The notes beneath the pieces were generated by a model. The model was not told the DNA's origin. It saw only the letters and a program-made list of their open reading frames with translations, and searched no databases. From Lachnospiraceae bacterium UBA7182 (GTDB lineage Bacteria > Bacillota > Clostridia > Lachnospirales > Lachnospiraceae): 64,000 nt of DNA. Shown one piece after another: positions 35,358-44,545 of this stretch. Every line of letters starts with the position of its first letter. Within the stretch, counting starts at the first letter, position 1. The stretch spans positions 1 to 64,000 of the forward strand of contig DKVI01000047.1 in the NCBI GenBank assembly GCA_002491115.1, given 5' to 3'. The position numbers were made by a program, and so were the translations under genes.

Positions 35358-36620
35358 ATGATACTTATTAAAAACGGAAGAATCATAGACCCTGTGTCCA
35401 TGACGGATACGACCGCCGACGTCTTAATCGACGGGTCCTTGATCGTTCAGGTCGGGCAGGGTCTTTCGGCTCCGGACGCGGAACCCATAGACGCCGCCGG
35501 CCTTGTGGTGGCGCCGGGGCTTATGGATGCCCATGTACATTTCCGCGATCCGGGTTTTACCTATAAGGAGGATATCTGCACCGGAGCCGCGGCTGCCGCC
35601 AGGGGAGGCTTTACCACCGTGGTCTGCATGGCGAATACCAGCCCGGTCGTAGACAACCTGGATACGCTTTCTTATATTCAGCGTAAAGGGGAAACCACCG
35701 GCATCCATGTCCTTCAGGCGGCGGCTGTCAGTAAAGGTTTAAAAGGCAGGGAACTGACGGATATGGAAGCGCTCGCGGATGCCGGGGCGGCAGGATTTAC
35801 CGACGACGGTATTCCGCTGATGGATGAGAAACTTCTGACAGAAGCCATGGATACGGCCCGCAGTCTGGGACTGCCCATAAGCCTTCACGAAGAAGATCCT
35901 TTGTTTATCGCTTCGCCGGGGGTTCATCGCGGCGCGGTATCCAGGCAGATTGGTTATGGCGGCGCGGACCGGACGGCGGAGGATGTGATGGTGGCCAGAG
36001 ACTGTATACTGGCGCTTCATACCGGCGCATCCGTGTGTATTCAGCATATCAGTTCCAAAAATTCCGTGGAGCTGGTACGTGCGGCAAAGAAAATGGGAGC
36101 GGATATTCATGCGGAAGCGACGCCGCATCATTTCACGCTGACAGATGAGGCAGTCTTAAAATATGGTACAATGGCACGGATGAATCCGCCGGTCCGTACA
36201 GAAGATGACCGTTTGGCAATTATAGAGGGATTAAAAGACGGAACCATTGATATGATCGTTACCGATCATGCGCCCCACAGCGCAGAAGAAAAGGCAAGGC
36301 CTCTTTCGGCTGCGCCCAGCGGGATTATCGGACTTGAGACCTCTTTAGGACTGGGGCTTTTATCTCTTGTGGAACCGGGACATCTGACTTTACTGGAACT
36401 GATGGCTTGTATGAGCAAAAATCCTGCTGAATTTTATCGGATGATTCCATGGGGGATTCAAAGAGATGCACCTGCGGATCTGGTGATTTTCGGCGAAAAA
36501 GAAAGATGGACTGTGGAGAACTTTGTTTCCAAAGCGTCCAACAGTCCTTTTACAGGCTGGAACCTGCCGGGAAAAGTGCATTATACGATCTGCGCCGGGA
36601 AGATTGTATATGAAGGGTAG
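35358..36620 (+). CDS. pyrC: Dihydroorotase
   Basis: It closes carbamoyl-aspartate to dihydroorotate in pyrimidine synthesis. The 420-residue class I enzyme has the zinc motif DAHVHFRDPG, EATPHHFTL, ARMNPPVR and the catalytic-Asp segment VTDHAPHS. The start is ATG 35358 behind AGGAGG; an in-frame ATG twelve codons earlier lacks a good site. Unusually for Firmicutes it stands alone here, without pyrB or other pyr genes next to it, and has its own promoter. Confidence 0.95.
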   Translation: MILIKNGRIIDPVSMTDTTADVLIDGSLIVQVGQGLSAPDAEPIDAAGLVVAPGLMDAHVHFRDPGFTYKEDICTGAAAAARGGFTTVVCMANTSPVVDNLDTLSYIQRKGETTGIHVLQAAAVSKGLKGRELTDMEALADAGAAGFTDDGIPLMDEKLLTEAMDTARSLGLPISLHEEDPLFIASPGVHRGAVSRQIGYGGADRTAEDVMVARDCILALHTGASVCIQHISSKNSVELVRAAKKMGADIHAEATPHHFTLTDEAVLKYGTMARMNPPVRTEDDRLAIIEGLKDGTIDMIVTDHAPHSAEEKARPLSAAPSGIIGLETSLGLGLLSLVEPGHLTLLELMACMSKNPAEFYRMIPWGIQRDAPADLVIFGEKERWTVENFVSKASNSPFTGWNLPGKVHYTICAGKIVYEG

Positions 36621-36627
36621 TATATAA

Positions 36628-36664
36628 AATATCAGTGTGCAGGATACGCCCGCGCACTGATATT
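36628..36664. terminator. Hairpin terminator between converging pyrC and XRE genes
   Basis: AATATCAGTGTGC (36628-36640) pairs with GCGCACTGATATT (36652-36664), 13 pairs with one wobble. The minus-strand side is followed by TTTTATATA, so it is a strong terminator for the XRE gene and probably also stops pyrC. Confidence 0.78.
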
Positions 36665-36672
36665 CATTTGAC

Positions 36673-37017
36673 TTATTTTTCCCGCTGCGTTAAAAATTCA
36701 AGATATTCCTGCAGGCTTTTCTGCCCTTCTGATGACAGGTTATGATAGGCGTACATGATTTCCCGGTAACCGTCCGGCAGAGAAGCGAACGGATCGACTC
36801 CTTCCGGATGCAGTCCTGTGATCACCAGTTGTTCCAGCGTTACGTTGAAAAATTCTGCCATTCTGCAGGTAGTATCCAGATCGGGAAGGCGGCGTCCGCT
36901 CTCGTAGTAAGAATAGACCTGCCTGGATATATTCAGTTTTTTACTGAGCGCCTCCTGGGTTAACCCACTGTGGACGCGGAGTTCTTTTAGTGTTTTTCCT
37001 ACTTTATAATCGGCCAT
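36673..37017 (-). CDS. XRE-family helix-turn-helix regulator
   Basis: A 114-residue DNA-binding protein. Residues 8-62 are a cro/CI-type helix-turn-helix (LKELRVHSGLTQEALSKKLNISRQVYSYYESGRRLP). The C-terminal 45 residues are helical with no known ligand domain. It has an AGAGGTGAAG ribosome site, and on the minus strand a TATAAT at about 37048-37043 could serve as its -10. It diverges from a 50-residue small ORF. Confidence 0.9.
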   Translation of the reverse strand: MADYKVGKTLKELRVHSGLTQEALSKKLNISRQVYSYYESGRRLPDLDTTCRMAEFFNVTLEQLVITGLHPEGVDPFASLPDGYREIMYAYHNLSSEGQKSLQEYLEFLTQREK

Positions 37018-37129
37018 ACTTCACCTCTTCATTTTTCGAGGTATTATAGCAAGTTATGCATTCTTCTTGGGGAGATGAAACAAAACAGGGAAATTAAGTT
37101 ATCTTTATATCGGAAAATGAAAAGAATAG

Positions 37130-37159
37130 TTGATTTTATGTGAACAGATGATGTATGAT
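37130..37159 (+). promoter_or_regulatory. Candidate promoter of the 50-residue ORF
   Basis: TTGATT (37130-37135), 18-nt spacer, TATGAT (37154-37159), 22 nt before the ATG at 37182. Confidence 0.4.
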
Positions 37160-37181
37160 AAAAACATGGAGGATATAATAT

Positions 37182-37334
37182 ATGACAGATATACTTTGGA
37201 GGCTGTATATCGGGTTTCGGGTACGGGTCAGGCTGATACACCTGCACTTCGTACACTTTGAGAAACCCGATGACGCGAAAACCCCGGAAGAGATGCTCAA
37301 AGAGATCAAAAGAAGGTTAGACCTTCTGACTTAA
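37182..37334 (+). CDS. Small hypothetical protein, 50 residues
   Basis: A short ORF with a strong GGAGG ribosome site 7 nt before ATG and a candidate promoter. The N-terminal half is basic and aromatic (WRLYIGFRVRVRLIHLHF); the C-terminal half is a charged, probably helical tail (DDAKTPEEMLKEIKRRLDLL). No family is recognised. It is divergent from an XRE regulator, and its last 18 nt overlap the converging CYTH gene. Confidence 0.55.
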   Translation: MTDILWRLYIGFRVRVRLIHLHFVHFEKPDDAKTPEEMLKEIKRRLDLLT

Positions 37335-37772
37335 ACGACTGTTGTGATAACGGGAAGAATGGGTAACGTCCTCTCCGAACCAGTCCGGCGCCTGAAAAGA
37401 AAGCGCGGCTTCTTCGGAGGGAAATTCTACCTCCGCAAGCGTAAGGCCGGGATCAGGAGAAGAGAACAGATCCAGTTCGATTGTGTAAGTTCCATAAGGA
37501 ATCAGGTAACGCCGCTTGCGGATCAGGTGACCGTCAATTTTATTTTTCAGATGGGCATAGGATGTTTCGGTTAAAGGAAACGTGTATTCTTCCCGGATCA
37601 TAAGACCTTTGGATTTGCAGGTCAGATAATATGCATCATCCTGTCTGCGGATGCGTATCACAGGATCCGTACACAGATATCCCTGTTCGATTTCATGGAA
37701 GGAACAGGAATCCAGATTTTCCGGAAGCGCAGAAACTAAAAATTTTCGTTCGATTTCGTAAGATTTTTCCAT
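37317..37772 (-). CDS. CYTH-domain protein
   Basis: A 151-residue CYTH/triphosphate-tunnel protein. The signature ExExK appears as EIERKFLV near the start; later RIRRQDDAYYLTCK and EYTFPL, RKRRYLI, and the acidic IELDLF and AEVEFPSEE line the tunnel. Family members hydrolyse inorganic triphosphate or thiamine triphosphate or act as adenylate cyclases. The size fits the small bacterial triphosphatase-like class. AAGGAGA precedes the ATG. Confidence 0.9.
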   Translation of the reverse strand: MEKSYEIERKFLVSALPENLDSCSFHEIEQGYLCTDPVIRIRRQDDAYYLTCKSKGLMIREEYTFPLTETSYAHLKNKIDGHLIRKRRYLIPYGTYTIELDLFSSPDPGLTLAEVEFPSEEAALSFQAPDWFGEDVTHSSRYHNSRLSQKV

Positions 37773-37887
37773 TGAGATGTCTCCTTACATAATGTTTATT
37801 ATTTCAGTGTAGCATAATTTTGGAATAAATGATATAATCCATACAGAATAATCAGGATGATTTTTAAATATGAACAAGGAGGAATAT

Positions 37888-38445
37888 ATGAGCAGCAGAG
37901 CATGTATATTTATGGCAGAAGGACTTGAAGAGATTGAGGGACTGACCGTGGTGGACATCCTTCGGCGGGCAGGGATAGATACACAGATGGTATCGATCAC
38001 GGACGAACGGCTGATAACCGGAAGCCATCAGATTCCGGTACAAACAGATATCTGTATGAAAGACGCAGACTTCTCAGAGACGGAACTTCTGGTATTGCCG
38101 GGAGGGATGCCGGGGACTTTGAACCTTGGCGCCTGCAAACCGCTGACAGATCTGCTGGTACGGTTCCATAAAGAAGGAAAATGTGTGGCGGCCATCTGTG
38201 CCGCGCCCAGCGTGCTTGGAGATCTGGGAATATTAAAAGGAAAAAAGGCCGCGTGTTATCCCAGCTTTGAAAGCCGCCTTACAGGGGCTGATGTGGTCTT
38301 TGACGAGGTGGCGTCGGATGGCAATGTGATTACCAGCCGCGGCATGGGTACTGCGATTCCCTTCGCGCTTGCCCTGGTGGAAAAGCTTATATCAAAGGAA
38401 AAAGCGGACGAACTGGGCAAAGACATTATCTTTCGCTGCAGCTGA
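37888..38445 (+). CDS. DJ-1/PfpI family protein
   Basis: A 185-residue DJ-1/ThiJ-type protein. The nucleophile elbow is AAICAAPSVLG with the reactive Cys, and the upstream acidic partner is in FMAEGLEEIEG. LVLPGGMPGTLNL and NVITSRGMGTAIPFAL are also typical. Relatives act as glyoxalases, deglycases or oxidative-stress proteins. ATG 37888 is chosen for AAGGAGGAA just upstream; an earlier ATG at 37870 lacks a site. Confidence 0.92.
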   Translation: MSSRACIFMAEGLEEIEGLTVVDILRRAGIDTQMVSITDERLITGSHQIPVQTDICMKDADFSETELLVLPGGMPGTLNLGACKPLTDLLVRFHKEGKCVAAICAAPSVLGDLGILKGKKAACYPSFESRLTGADVVFDEVASDGNVITSRGMGTAIPFALALVEKLISKEKADELGKDIIFRCS

Positions 38446-38490
38446 TTTGAAAGCATGACGCGGACATGGGCCGTTCGGCAGAAACTTCCA

Positions 38491-38519
38491 GTATGCTCTT
38501 TTGGTTTCAGAGGATAATA
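38491..38519 (+). promoter_or_regulatory. Possible sigma-G (forespore) promoter of the spore protein gene
   Basis: GTATG (38491-38495), 17-nt spacer, GATAATA (38513-38519). This is one mismatch away in the -10 from the sigma-G pattern known in Bacillus. The predicted start would leave a very short leader before GGAGGTGA. Confidence 0.35.
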
Positions 38520-38539
38520 GGAGCATGGAGGTGATAAAT

Positions 38540-38761
38540 ATGACAGATCAGAACAGCAAATCCGGAACAAACAATATGGCAGTACCGGAAGCGAAAGCAG
38601 CTATGAATCGTTTTAAAGAGGAAGTTGCCAGCGAGCTTGGTGTTCCGCTTAAAGACGGTTACAATGGCGATCTGACCAGCAGACAGGCCGGTTCCATCGG
38701 CGGCGAGATGGTCAAAAAGATGATCATGAAGCAGGAACAGCAGATGTCTTCCGGCCAGTAG
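38540..38761 (+). CDS. Small acid-soluble spore protein, alpha/beta type
   Basis: A 73-residue DNA-coating protein made in the forespore; it protects spore DNA. The conserved segments are PEAKAAMNRFKEEVASELGV and DLTSRQAGSIGGEMVKKMI, including the germination-protease cleavage region (FKEEVASE). ATG 38540 follows GGAGGTGA; the longer in-frame reading is not family-like. It marks the organism as a spore former. A strong terminator follows. Confidence 0.95.
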   Translation: MTDQNSKSGTNNMAVPEAKAAMNRFKEEVASELGVPLKDGYNGDLTSRQAGSIGGEMVKKMIMKQEQQMSSGQ

Positions 38762-38790
38762 AAGAGAAAAAAACAGAATATTAAAAGATA

Positions 38791-38835
38791 ATGGGGCTGA
38801 CAGGGTGCAAAAAACCTAGACAGTCCCATTTTTTT
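38791..38835 (+). terminator. Terminator after the spore protein gene
   Basis: ATGGGGCTG (38791-38799) pairs with CAGTCCCAT (38821-38829) with one G-T pair, followed by a run of seven T. Confidence 0.85.
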
Positions 38836-38862
38836 GTGATATACTCTTAAAATGTCTATGAG
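38834..38862 (+). promoter_or_regulatory. Candidate promoter of trigger factor gene
   Basis: TTGTGA (38834-38839), 17-nt spacer, TATGAG (38857-38862). The -35 box overlaps the T-run of the previous terminator. Confidence 0.45.
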
Positions 38863-38916
38863 TATGTAAATCAGGGAATACTAAGTTATAAATACAAGGA
38901 GGATATTTATATAATC

Positions 38917-40212
38917 ATGAGCGTACAGGTAGAAAAACTGGAAAAAAACATGGCAAAACTTACGATTGAAGTTTCTGCTGAAGAAGTTGAAAAGGCAATA
39001 CAGTCTGTATATCAAAGAACAAGAAGGCAGATTACACTTCCGGGTTTCCGTAAGGGAAAAGCACCCCGTCAGTTAATAGAGAAGATGTACGGAAAAGATG
39101 TGTTCTATAATGATGCGCTTGACATGCTCCTTCCTTCTGCTTATGCGAAAGCGCTGGATGAGTGTAAGGATGAGATAGAAGAGGTCGTATCCCGTCCGGA
39201 GCTTGCGATTGAGCAGATGGAGAGCGGCAAACCGCTGATCTTTACGGCGACGACAGCCGTAAAACCTCCGGTGACCCTTGGCGAGTATAAAGGCGTACAG
39301 GTGGAAAAAGCGCCCATTGAGGTGCTGGACGCAGAGATCGATGCGGAGATCACCAGAGAAAGGGAAGCAAATTCCCGTATGGTCACGGTGGAAGACAGAG
39401 CAGTGGAAGTCGGTGATGTGGCTACGATTGATTTTGAAGGATTTATAAACGGAGAGACGTTTGAAGGCGGCAAAGGAGAGAACTATGACCTGACGATCGG
39501 TTCGGGTACGTTTATCCCCGGCTTTGAGAAACAGCTGATCGGGGCGAAAGCCGGCGATGAGCTGGATGTAAATGTGACGTTTCCTGAAGATTACAACGCG
39601 AAAGAGCTGGCAGGAAAAGATGCGGTCTTTAAATGCAAGATCCATACCGTCCGCGTAAAAGAGCTTCCGGAAGTGGATGATGAGTTCGCCCAGGAAGTAT
39701 CCGAATTTGACACGCTGGAAGAGTATAAAGAGGATATCAAAAACAGGCTTTTCGAGAACAAAAAAGAAGAAGCAAAGAGAGCTAAGGAAGACGCAGTCAT
39801 CGCAAAGATTATCGAAGGCGCGCAGATGGAGATCCCGGATGCGATGGTGGATTTCCAGACCGAACAGTTCATGGATGATTTTGCTCAGCGGATGCAGATG
39901 CAGGGACTTAGCCTGGATCAGTATTTCAAAATGACCGGTATGGACGCCGATAAATATAAAGAGCAGATGAGACCCAGAGCCATGCAGAGCATTCAGACCA
40001 GGCTGACGATGGAGGCAGTTGCGAAAGCGGAAGGAATCGAAGTGACAGAGGAGGACATGGAAGCGGAGATCGCAAGGATGGCCGAGATGTACCGGATGGA
40101 AGTCGACAAAGTAAAAGAACTGGTCGGCGACACCCAGAAAGAAGAGATGAAGAAGGACATTCTGATCCAGAAAGCCATTGATCTGGTAGCAGAAGCAGCG
40201 GTTGAAGCATAA
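38917..40212 (+). CDS. tig: Trigger factor
   Basis: A ribosome-bound folding chaperone and prolyl isomerase. The 431-residue protein has the ribosome-docking signature GFRKGKAPRQL in the N-domain, an FKBP-type isomerase domain from about residue 150 (VGDVATIDFEGFINGETFEGG) and the C-terminal helical chaperone domain. AAGGAGGA lies 13 nt before the ATG, somewhat far. It leads into clpP and clpX, the usual Firmicute order, but a strong terminator separates it from clpP. Confidence 0.97.
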   Translation: MSVQVEKLEKNMAKLTIEVSAEEVEKAIQSVYQRTRRQITLPGFRKGKAPRQLIEKMYGKDVFYNDALDMLLPSAYAKALDECKDEIEEVVSRPELAIEQMESGKPLIFTATTAVKPPVTLGEYKGVQVEKAPIEVLDAEIDAEITREREANSRMVTVEDRAVEVGDVATIDFEGFINGETFEGGKGENYDLTIGSGTFIPGFEKQLIGAKAGDELDVNVTFPEDYNAKELAGKDAVFKCKIHTVRVKELPEVDDEFAQEVSEFDTLEEYKEDIKNRLFENKKEEAKRAKEDAVIAKIIEGAQMEIPDAMVDFQTEQFMDDFAQRMQMQGLSLDQYFKMTGMDADKYKEQMRPRAMQSIQTRLTMEAVAKAEGIEVTEEDMEAEIARMAEMYRMEVDKVKELVGDTQKEEMKKDILIQKAIDLVAEAAVEA

Positions 40213-40231
40213 TCTACTGCAAAGCAGGAAG

Positions 40232-40265
40232 AAAGGCATGGCGGCCTGGCTGTGCCTTTTGTTCG
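40232..40265 (+). terminator. Terminator between tig and clpP
   Basis: AAAGGCATGGC (40232-40242) pairs with GCTGTGCCTTT (40249-40259), 11 pairs with two wobbles around a 6-nt loop, followed by TGTT within a T-rich run. It should uncouple tig from clpP or let through only part of the transcripts. Confidence 0.75.
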
Positions 40266-40329
40266 TCATTCATACGCAGTTTTCGGGTCAGCAAAAAAGT
40301 TCATTCTAACTAAGCAGGAGGACAGACAG

Positions 40330-40911
40330 ATGGCATTAGTACCTTATGTTATTGAACAGACCAGCAGAGGGGAGAGAAGTTATGATATTTATTCCCGTCT
40401 GCTGAAAGAGAGAATCATTTTCTTAGGAGAGGAAGTGAATGAGACGACAGCCAGCCTGGTGGTCGCGCAGCTTTTATTTCTGGAGTCTGAAGATCCCGGA
40501 AAAGACATACATCTGTATATCAACAGTCCGGGCGGTTCTGTGACTGCGGGGATGGCAATCTTCGACACGATGAATTATATTAAATGTGACGTTTCTACCA
40601 TATGCATTGGTATGGCCGCCAGCATGGGAGCGTTTTTACTGGCCGGAGGCGCCAAAGGCAAGCGTTTTGCTCTGCCTAACGCGGAGATTATGATTCACCA
40701 GCCTTTGGGAGGCGCCAAAGGGCAGGCGACGGAGATCGAGATAGCCGCCAAACATATACTGCGTACCCGGGAAAAGTTAAACAGTATCCTGGCAGAGCGT
40801 ACCGGCCAGCCGCTGGAAGTGATTCAGAAAGACACAGAACGGGATAACTACATGACCGCAGAAGAAGCAAAGGCCTATGGCCTGATCGACGAGATCGTTG
40901 CGGCGCATTAA
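40330..40911 (+). CDS. clpP: ATP-dependent Clp protease proteolytic subunit
   Basis: A 193-residue serine protease that forms the 14-mer chamber. The catalytic triad is visible: Ser in [14 protein letters not shown], His in [12 protein letters not shown] and Asp in [12 protein letters not shown] 40330 ([11 protein letters not shown]) is the family start and has AGGAGGACAG upstream; a longer in-frame reading includes the terminator region and was rejected. It pairs with ClpX, 11 nt downstream. Confidence 0.97.
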   Translation: MALVPYVIEQTSRGERSYDIYSRLLKERIIFLGEEVNETTASLVVAQLLFLESEDPGKDIHLYINSPGGSVTAGMAIFDTMNYIKCDVSTICIGMAASMGAFLLAGGAKGKRFALPNAEIMIHQPLGGAKGQATEIEIAAKHILRTREKLNSILAERTGQPLEVIQKDTERDNYMTAEEAKAYGLIDEIVAAH

Positions 40912-40922
40912 GGGAGAATTAC

Positions 40923-42146
40923 ATGGCTAGAAATGAAATCAGATGTTCCTTTTGCGGGAAGACAGAAAGTCAGGTCATGAAACTGTTAAAGGGACCGAAT
41001 GGTGTTTACATCTGCGACGCATGTGTGGAACTGTGCTCCGAGATTATCGAAGAGGAGCTAAGCGAAGAAGAGGGCAGCATCCTGGAAGAGGATATCAACC
41101 TTTTGAAGCCGCAGGAAATAAAAAATTTTCTGGATGATTATGTAATCGGACAGGAGAATGCCAAGAGGGTACTCTCTGTATCGGTGTATAACCATTATAA
41201 AAGGATACTGGCTTCTCAGGACCTGGATGTGGAACTTCAGAAAAGCAATATTCTTCTGTTGGGTCCTACAGGTTCCGGTAAGACCCTGCTGGCTCAGACA
41301 CTGGCAAGGATACTGAACGTGCCTTTTGCCATCGCGGATGCCACTACACTGACAGAAGCCGGTTATGTGGGTGAGGATGTGGAAAATATTCTTCTGAAAA
41401 TCATCCAGGCGGCAGATTATGACATTGAACGCGCCCAAAAAGGAATTATCTATATTGATGAGATCGACAAGATCACCCGTAAATCCGAGAATCCCTCTAT
41501 TACCCGGGATGTATCCGGCGAGGGAGTCCAGCAGGCTCTTTTAAAGATTCTGGAAGGGACAGTTGCTTCTGTTCCGCCTCAGGGGGGACGTAAGCATCCC
41601 CATCAGGAACTTTTACAGATTGACACAACGAATATTCTGTTTATCTGCGGAGGCGCTTTTGAAGGGCTGGATAAGATCATAGAGACCCGCATGGACCGTA
41701 AATCCATCGGATTCAATGCGGATATCCGCGTCAACCGCCGGGAGGATGTGGGGGAACTGCTCCGCAATGCCCTGCCGGAAGATTTTATTAAATTCGGTAT
41801 GATTCCGGAGTTTATGGGGCGGGTGCCCATCGCCGTATCTTTAGACCCGCTGACGCAGGATGATATGGTGCGGATTCTTTTAGAGCCGAAGAACTCCATC
41901 ATCCGCCAGTATCAGAAGCTCTTTGAACTGGACCAGGTGGAACTCAAATTCGACGAAGAGGCTGTGAAGGCAATTGCGGCCAAGACGATTTCCCGCAAAA
42001 CAGGTGCCAGAGGCCTTCGGTCCATCATGGAAGAGACAATGATGGATCTTATGTTTACAATTCCGTCAGACGCAAGTATTCACAGCTGCACGATTACCCG
42101 CGGAGCTGTGGAGGGGACCAGTGTGCCGGTAATTATGAGAAAATAA
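40923..42146 (+). CDS. clpX: Clp protease ATP-binding subunit ClpX
   Basis: A 407-residue AAA+ unfoldase that feeds ClpP. It has the N-terminal zinc finger (CSFCGKTES ... ICDACVELC), Walker A GPTGSGKT, Walker [10 protein letters not shown], the pore loop [10 protein letters not shown], and sensor 2 [11 protein letters not shown]. Complete and normal in length. A terminator follows the stop. Confidence 0.98.
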   Translation: MARNEIRCSFCGKTESQVMKLLKGPNGVYICDACVELCSEIIEEELSEEEGSILEEDINLLKPQEIKNFLDDYVIGQENAKRVLSVSVYNHYKRILASQDLDVELQKSNILLLGPTGSGKTLLAQTLARILNVPFAIADATTLTEAGYVGEDVENILLKIIQAADYDIERAQKGIIYIDEIDKITRKSENPSITRDVSGEGVQQALLKILEGTVASVPPQGGRKHPHQELLQIDTTNILFICGGAFEGLDKIIETRMDRKSIGFNADIRVNRREDVGELLRNALPEDFIKFGMIPEFMGRVPIAVSLDPLTQDDMVRILLEPKNSIIRQYQKLFELDQVELKFDEEAVKAIAAKTISRKTGARGLRSIMEETMMDLMFTIPSDASIHSCTITRGAVEGTSVPVIMRK

Positions 42147-42153
42147 GAAAAGA

Positions 42154-42180
42154 AGGGGCCTTGTATACGGCCTCTTTTTT
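42154..42180 (+). terminator. Terminator after clpX
   Basis: AGGGGCC (42154-42160) pairs with GGCCTCT (42169-42175) with one G-T pair, followed by six T. Confidence 0.8.
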
Positions 42181-42220
42181 ACACTTACATAGGGAATGAA
42201 CTAAAAATAGGAGGGAAAGC

Positions 42221-44533
42221 ATGGAAACATCTGAATTATTAACTATGCCTGCGGTCACTCTGCGCGGGTTGACGATCCTTCCGGAGATGATCACGCATTT
42301 TGACGTAAGCCGCACCAAATCCGTAAAGGCAGTAGAAAGTTCATTGATACAGGAGCAGAAGTTATTTATTGTAACCCAGAAAGATCCGGATGTGGACGAA
42401 CCGTCCCGGGATGAACTGTTTACCATGGGGACGGTAGTGGAGATCAAACAGATCGTAAAAATGCCCCACAACATTCTCCGGGTACTGGTGGAAGGCTTGT
42501 ACCGGGCGGAGCTGATCCGGCTGGAAGGGGAAGAATATCTGGAAGCCACGCTGGCCCGGTCGGACATGGAAGAGTTTGTGAATCTGCCTGAGAGCGGAAA
42601 AGAGGCGATGCTGCGGAATCTGAAAGATATTTTCAGGAAATACTGCGACAATAACAGGATCGGAAAAGATATTGTGCGCCAGGTGATGGAAAGCGCCGGG
42701 TTAGAGCAACTGATCATACAGGTGATGGTACACACGCCTTTTAAATGGGAACAGCAGCAGAAGCTTCTGGAGTCTGCAGGCTATCCGGAATGTTATGAAG
42801 CCCTGTGCATTATGCTGAATAACGAAATCGAGATCGAGCAGTTCAGGAAGAGCATTCAGGATAAAGTAAAAGCCCGGGTGGACAAAAACCAGCGGGAGTA
42901 TATTTTAAGAGAGCAGATGAAAGTGATCCGCGAGGAACTTGGAGACGAAGGTCCGGGCGCCGAAGCGGAGCAGTTCAGAAAGTCGGTGGAAGCGCTGGAA
43001 GCGCCGCAGGAAGTCAAAGACCGGATTGAAAAAGAGATACAAAGATTTTTAAATGCCGGGTCCAACTCGGCGGAAGCTTCCGTGATACGAGGATATATCG
43101 AGACGCTTCTGGATCTTCCCTGGGATAAAAAGAGTGAAGACCGGCTGGATCTGAAGGTGGCGAAAAAGATACTGGAAAAAGAGCACTACGGCCTGGAGAA
43201 GGTCAAAGAAAGAGTACTGGAGTTTCTGGCCGTCCGCCAGATGCTGGACGGCGGGGAAAGTCCGATCCTCTGTCTGGTAGGTCCGCCCGGAACCGGGAAA
43301 ACTTCTGTGGCGCGCTCCATCGCGCACGCTTTGAATAAGAAATATGTCCGTATCTGCCTGGGCGGCGTGCATGACGAGGCGGAGATCCGGGGACACAGAA
43401 GGACTTATATCGGAGCAATGCCCGGAAGGATTGTGGAGGGCATCCGGCAGGCAGGCGTTAAGAATCCTCTGATGGTGCTGGACGAGATTGACAAAGTGGG
43501 GAGCGACCACAGGGGAGATACTTTCTCTGCCCTTCTGGAAGTGCTGGACAGCGAGCAGAACCGGAAATTCAGGGATCATTATGTGGAGCTTCCGGTAGAT
43601 CTGTCGGAGGTTATGTTCCTGTGTACGGCCAACGATGCCCAGACGATCCCCAGACCTTTGCTGGACCGCATGGAGGTCATCGAGGTGAGCAGTTATACCG
43701 AAAATGAGAAACTGCATATTGCCCAGGATCATTTGCTGCCCAAGCAGATGAAACGGCATGGGCTTAAGAAAAGCCAGCTTCAGGTCAATGAAAAGGCTTT
43801 GGAGAAGATGATTCATCAGTATACCAGAGAAGCGGGCGTTCGGGGACTGGAGCGGAAAATTGCCGCCGTCTGCCGGAAAGCGGACAGGGAGATTCTGGAA
43901 AGCGATAAAAAATCTGTCCGGGTAACGCAGAAAAATCTGGAAAAATATCTGGGAAAAACGATCTATGAATCCCAGGAACGCAACGAAAAAGATGAAGTAG
44001 GTATTGTCAGAGGGCTTGCCTGGACCAGCGTTGGCGGAGATACCCTGGAGATTGAAGTGAATCTGATGCCGGGAAAAGGCAATCTGGAACTGACCGGACA
44101 GTTGGGGGATGTGATGCAGGAGTCCGCCAAAGCGGGGATCAGCTACATCCGTTCTGTCAGTGAAGGCTACGGCCTTAAGGAAAAATATTTCCAGGAACAC
44201 GATATCCATATCCATATTCCGGAGGGAGCAGTGCCGAAAGACGGGCCTTCTGCCGGTATCACCATGGCGACCGCGATGCTGTCCGCCATTCTGGAAAAAC
44301 CGGTCCGGGCGGATGTGGCTATGACCGGTGAGATCACGCTAAGAGGCAGGGTACTTCCCATCGGCGGGCTGAAAGAAAAGCTCCTTGCTGCCAGAAGCGC
44401 AGGGATGAACCTGGTTATTGTGCCGGAAAAAAACCGGCGGGATGTGGAAGAGCTGTCCGACGAGATCACCGGCGGCATGAAGATGGTTTATGCAAAGACC
44501 ATGGAGGAAGTGCTTACGCACGCATTTGTATAG
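42221..44533 (+). CDS. lon: ATP-dependent protease Lon
   Basis: A 770-residue cytosolic AAA+ protease for misfolded and regulatory proteins. It has the N-terminal LON substrate domain, Walker A GPPGTGKTS, MVLDEIDKVG, and the protease domain with catalytic Ser in PKDGPSAGITMA and Lys in GGLKEKLLAARSAG. AGGAGGGAAAGC precedes the ATG. No CIRCE or CtsR box was seen upstream. engB follows after 12 nt, the usual Firmicute order. Confidence 0.98.
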   Translation: METSELLTMPAVTLRGLTILPEMITHFDVSRTKSVKAVESSLIQEQKLFIVTQKDPDVDEPSRDELFTMGTVVEIKQIVKMPHNILRVLVEGLYRAELIRLEGEEYLEATLARSDMEEFVNLPESGKEAMLRNLKDIFRKYCDNNRIGKDIVRQVMESAGLEQLIIQVMVHTPFKWEQQQKLLESAGYPECYEALCIMLNNEIEIEQFRKSIQDKVKARVDKNQREYILREQMKVIREELGDEGPGAEAEQFRKSVEALEAPQEVKDRIEKEIQRFLNAGSNSAEASVIRGYIETLLDLPWDKKSEDRLDLKVAKKILEKEHYGLEKVKERVLEFLAVRQMLDGGESPILCLVGPPGTGKTSVARSIAHALNKKYVRICLGGVHDEAEIRGHRRTYIGAMPGRIVEGIRQAGVKNPLMVLDEIDKVGSDHRGDTFSALLEVLDSEQNRKFRDHYVELPVDLSEVMFLCTANDAQTIPRPLLDRMEVIEVSSYTENEKLHIAQDHLLPKQMKRHGLKKSQLQVNEKALEKMIHQYTREAGVRGLERKIAAVCRKADREILESDKKSVRVTQKNLEKYLGKTIYESQERNEKDEVGIVRGLAWTSVGGDTLEIEVNLMPGKGNLELTGQLGDVMQESAKAGISYIRSVSEGYGLKEKYFQEHDIHIHIPEGAVPKDGPSAGITMATAMLSAILEKPVRADVAMTGEITLRGRVLPIGGLKEKLLAARSAGMNLVIVPEKNRRDVEELSDEITGGMKMVYAKTMEEVLTHAFV

Positions 44534-44545
44534 AATGAGGTTGAT

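Noticed and set aside
39073..40269. 398-residue minus-strand ORF
   Set aside because: It lies opposite trigger factor, whose frame is clearly coding; the reverse product is Phe/His/Arg-rich nonsense typical of a shadow frame.
43049..44215. 388-residue minus-strand ORF
   Set aside because: It lies opposite lon, which has all catalytic motifs; no family features in the reverse product.
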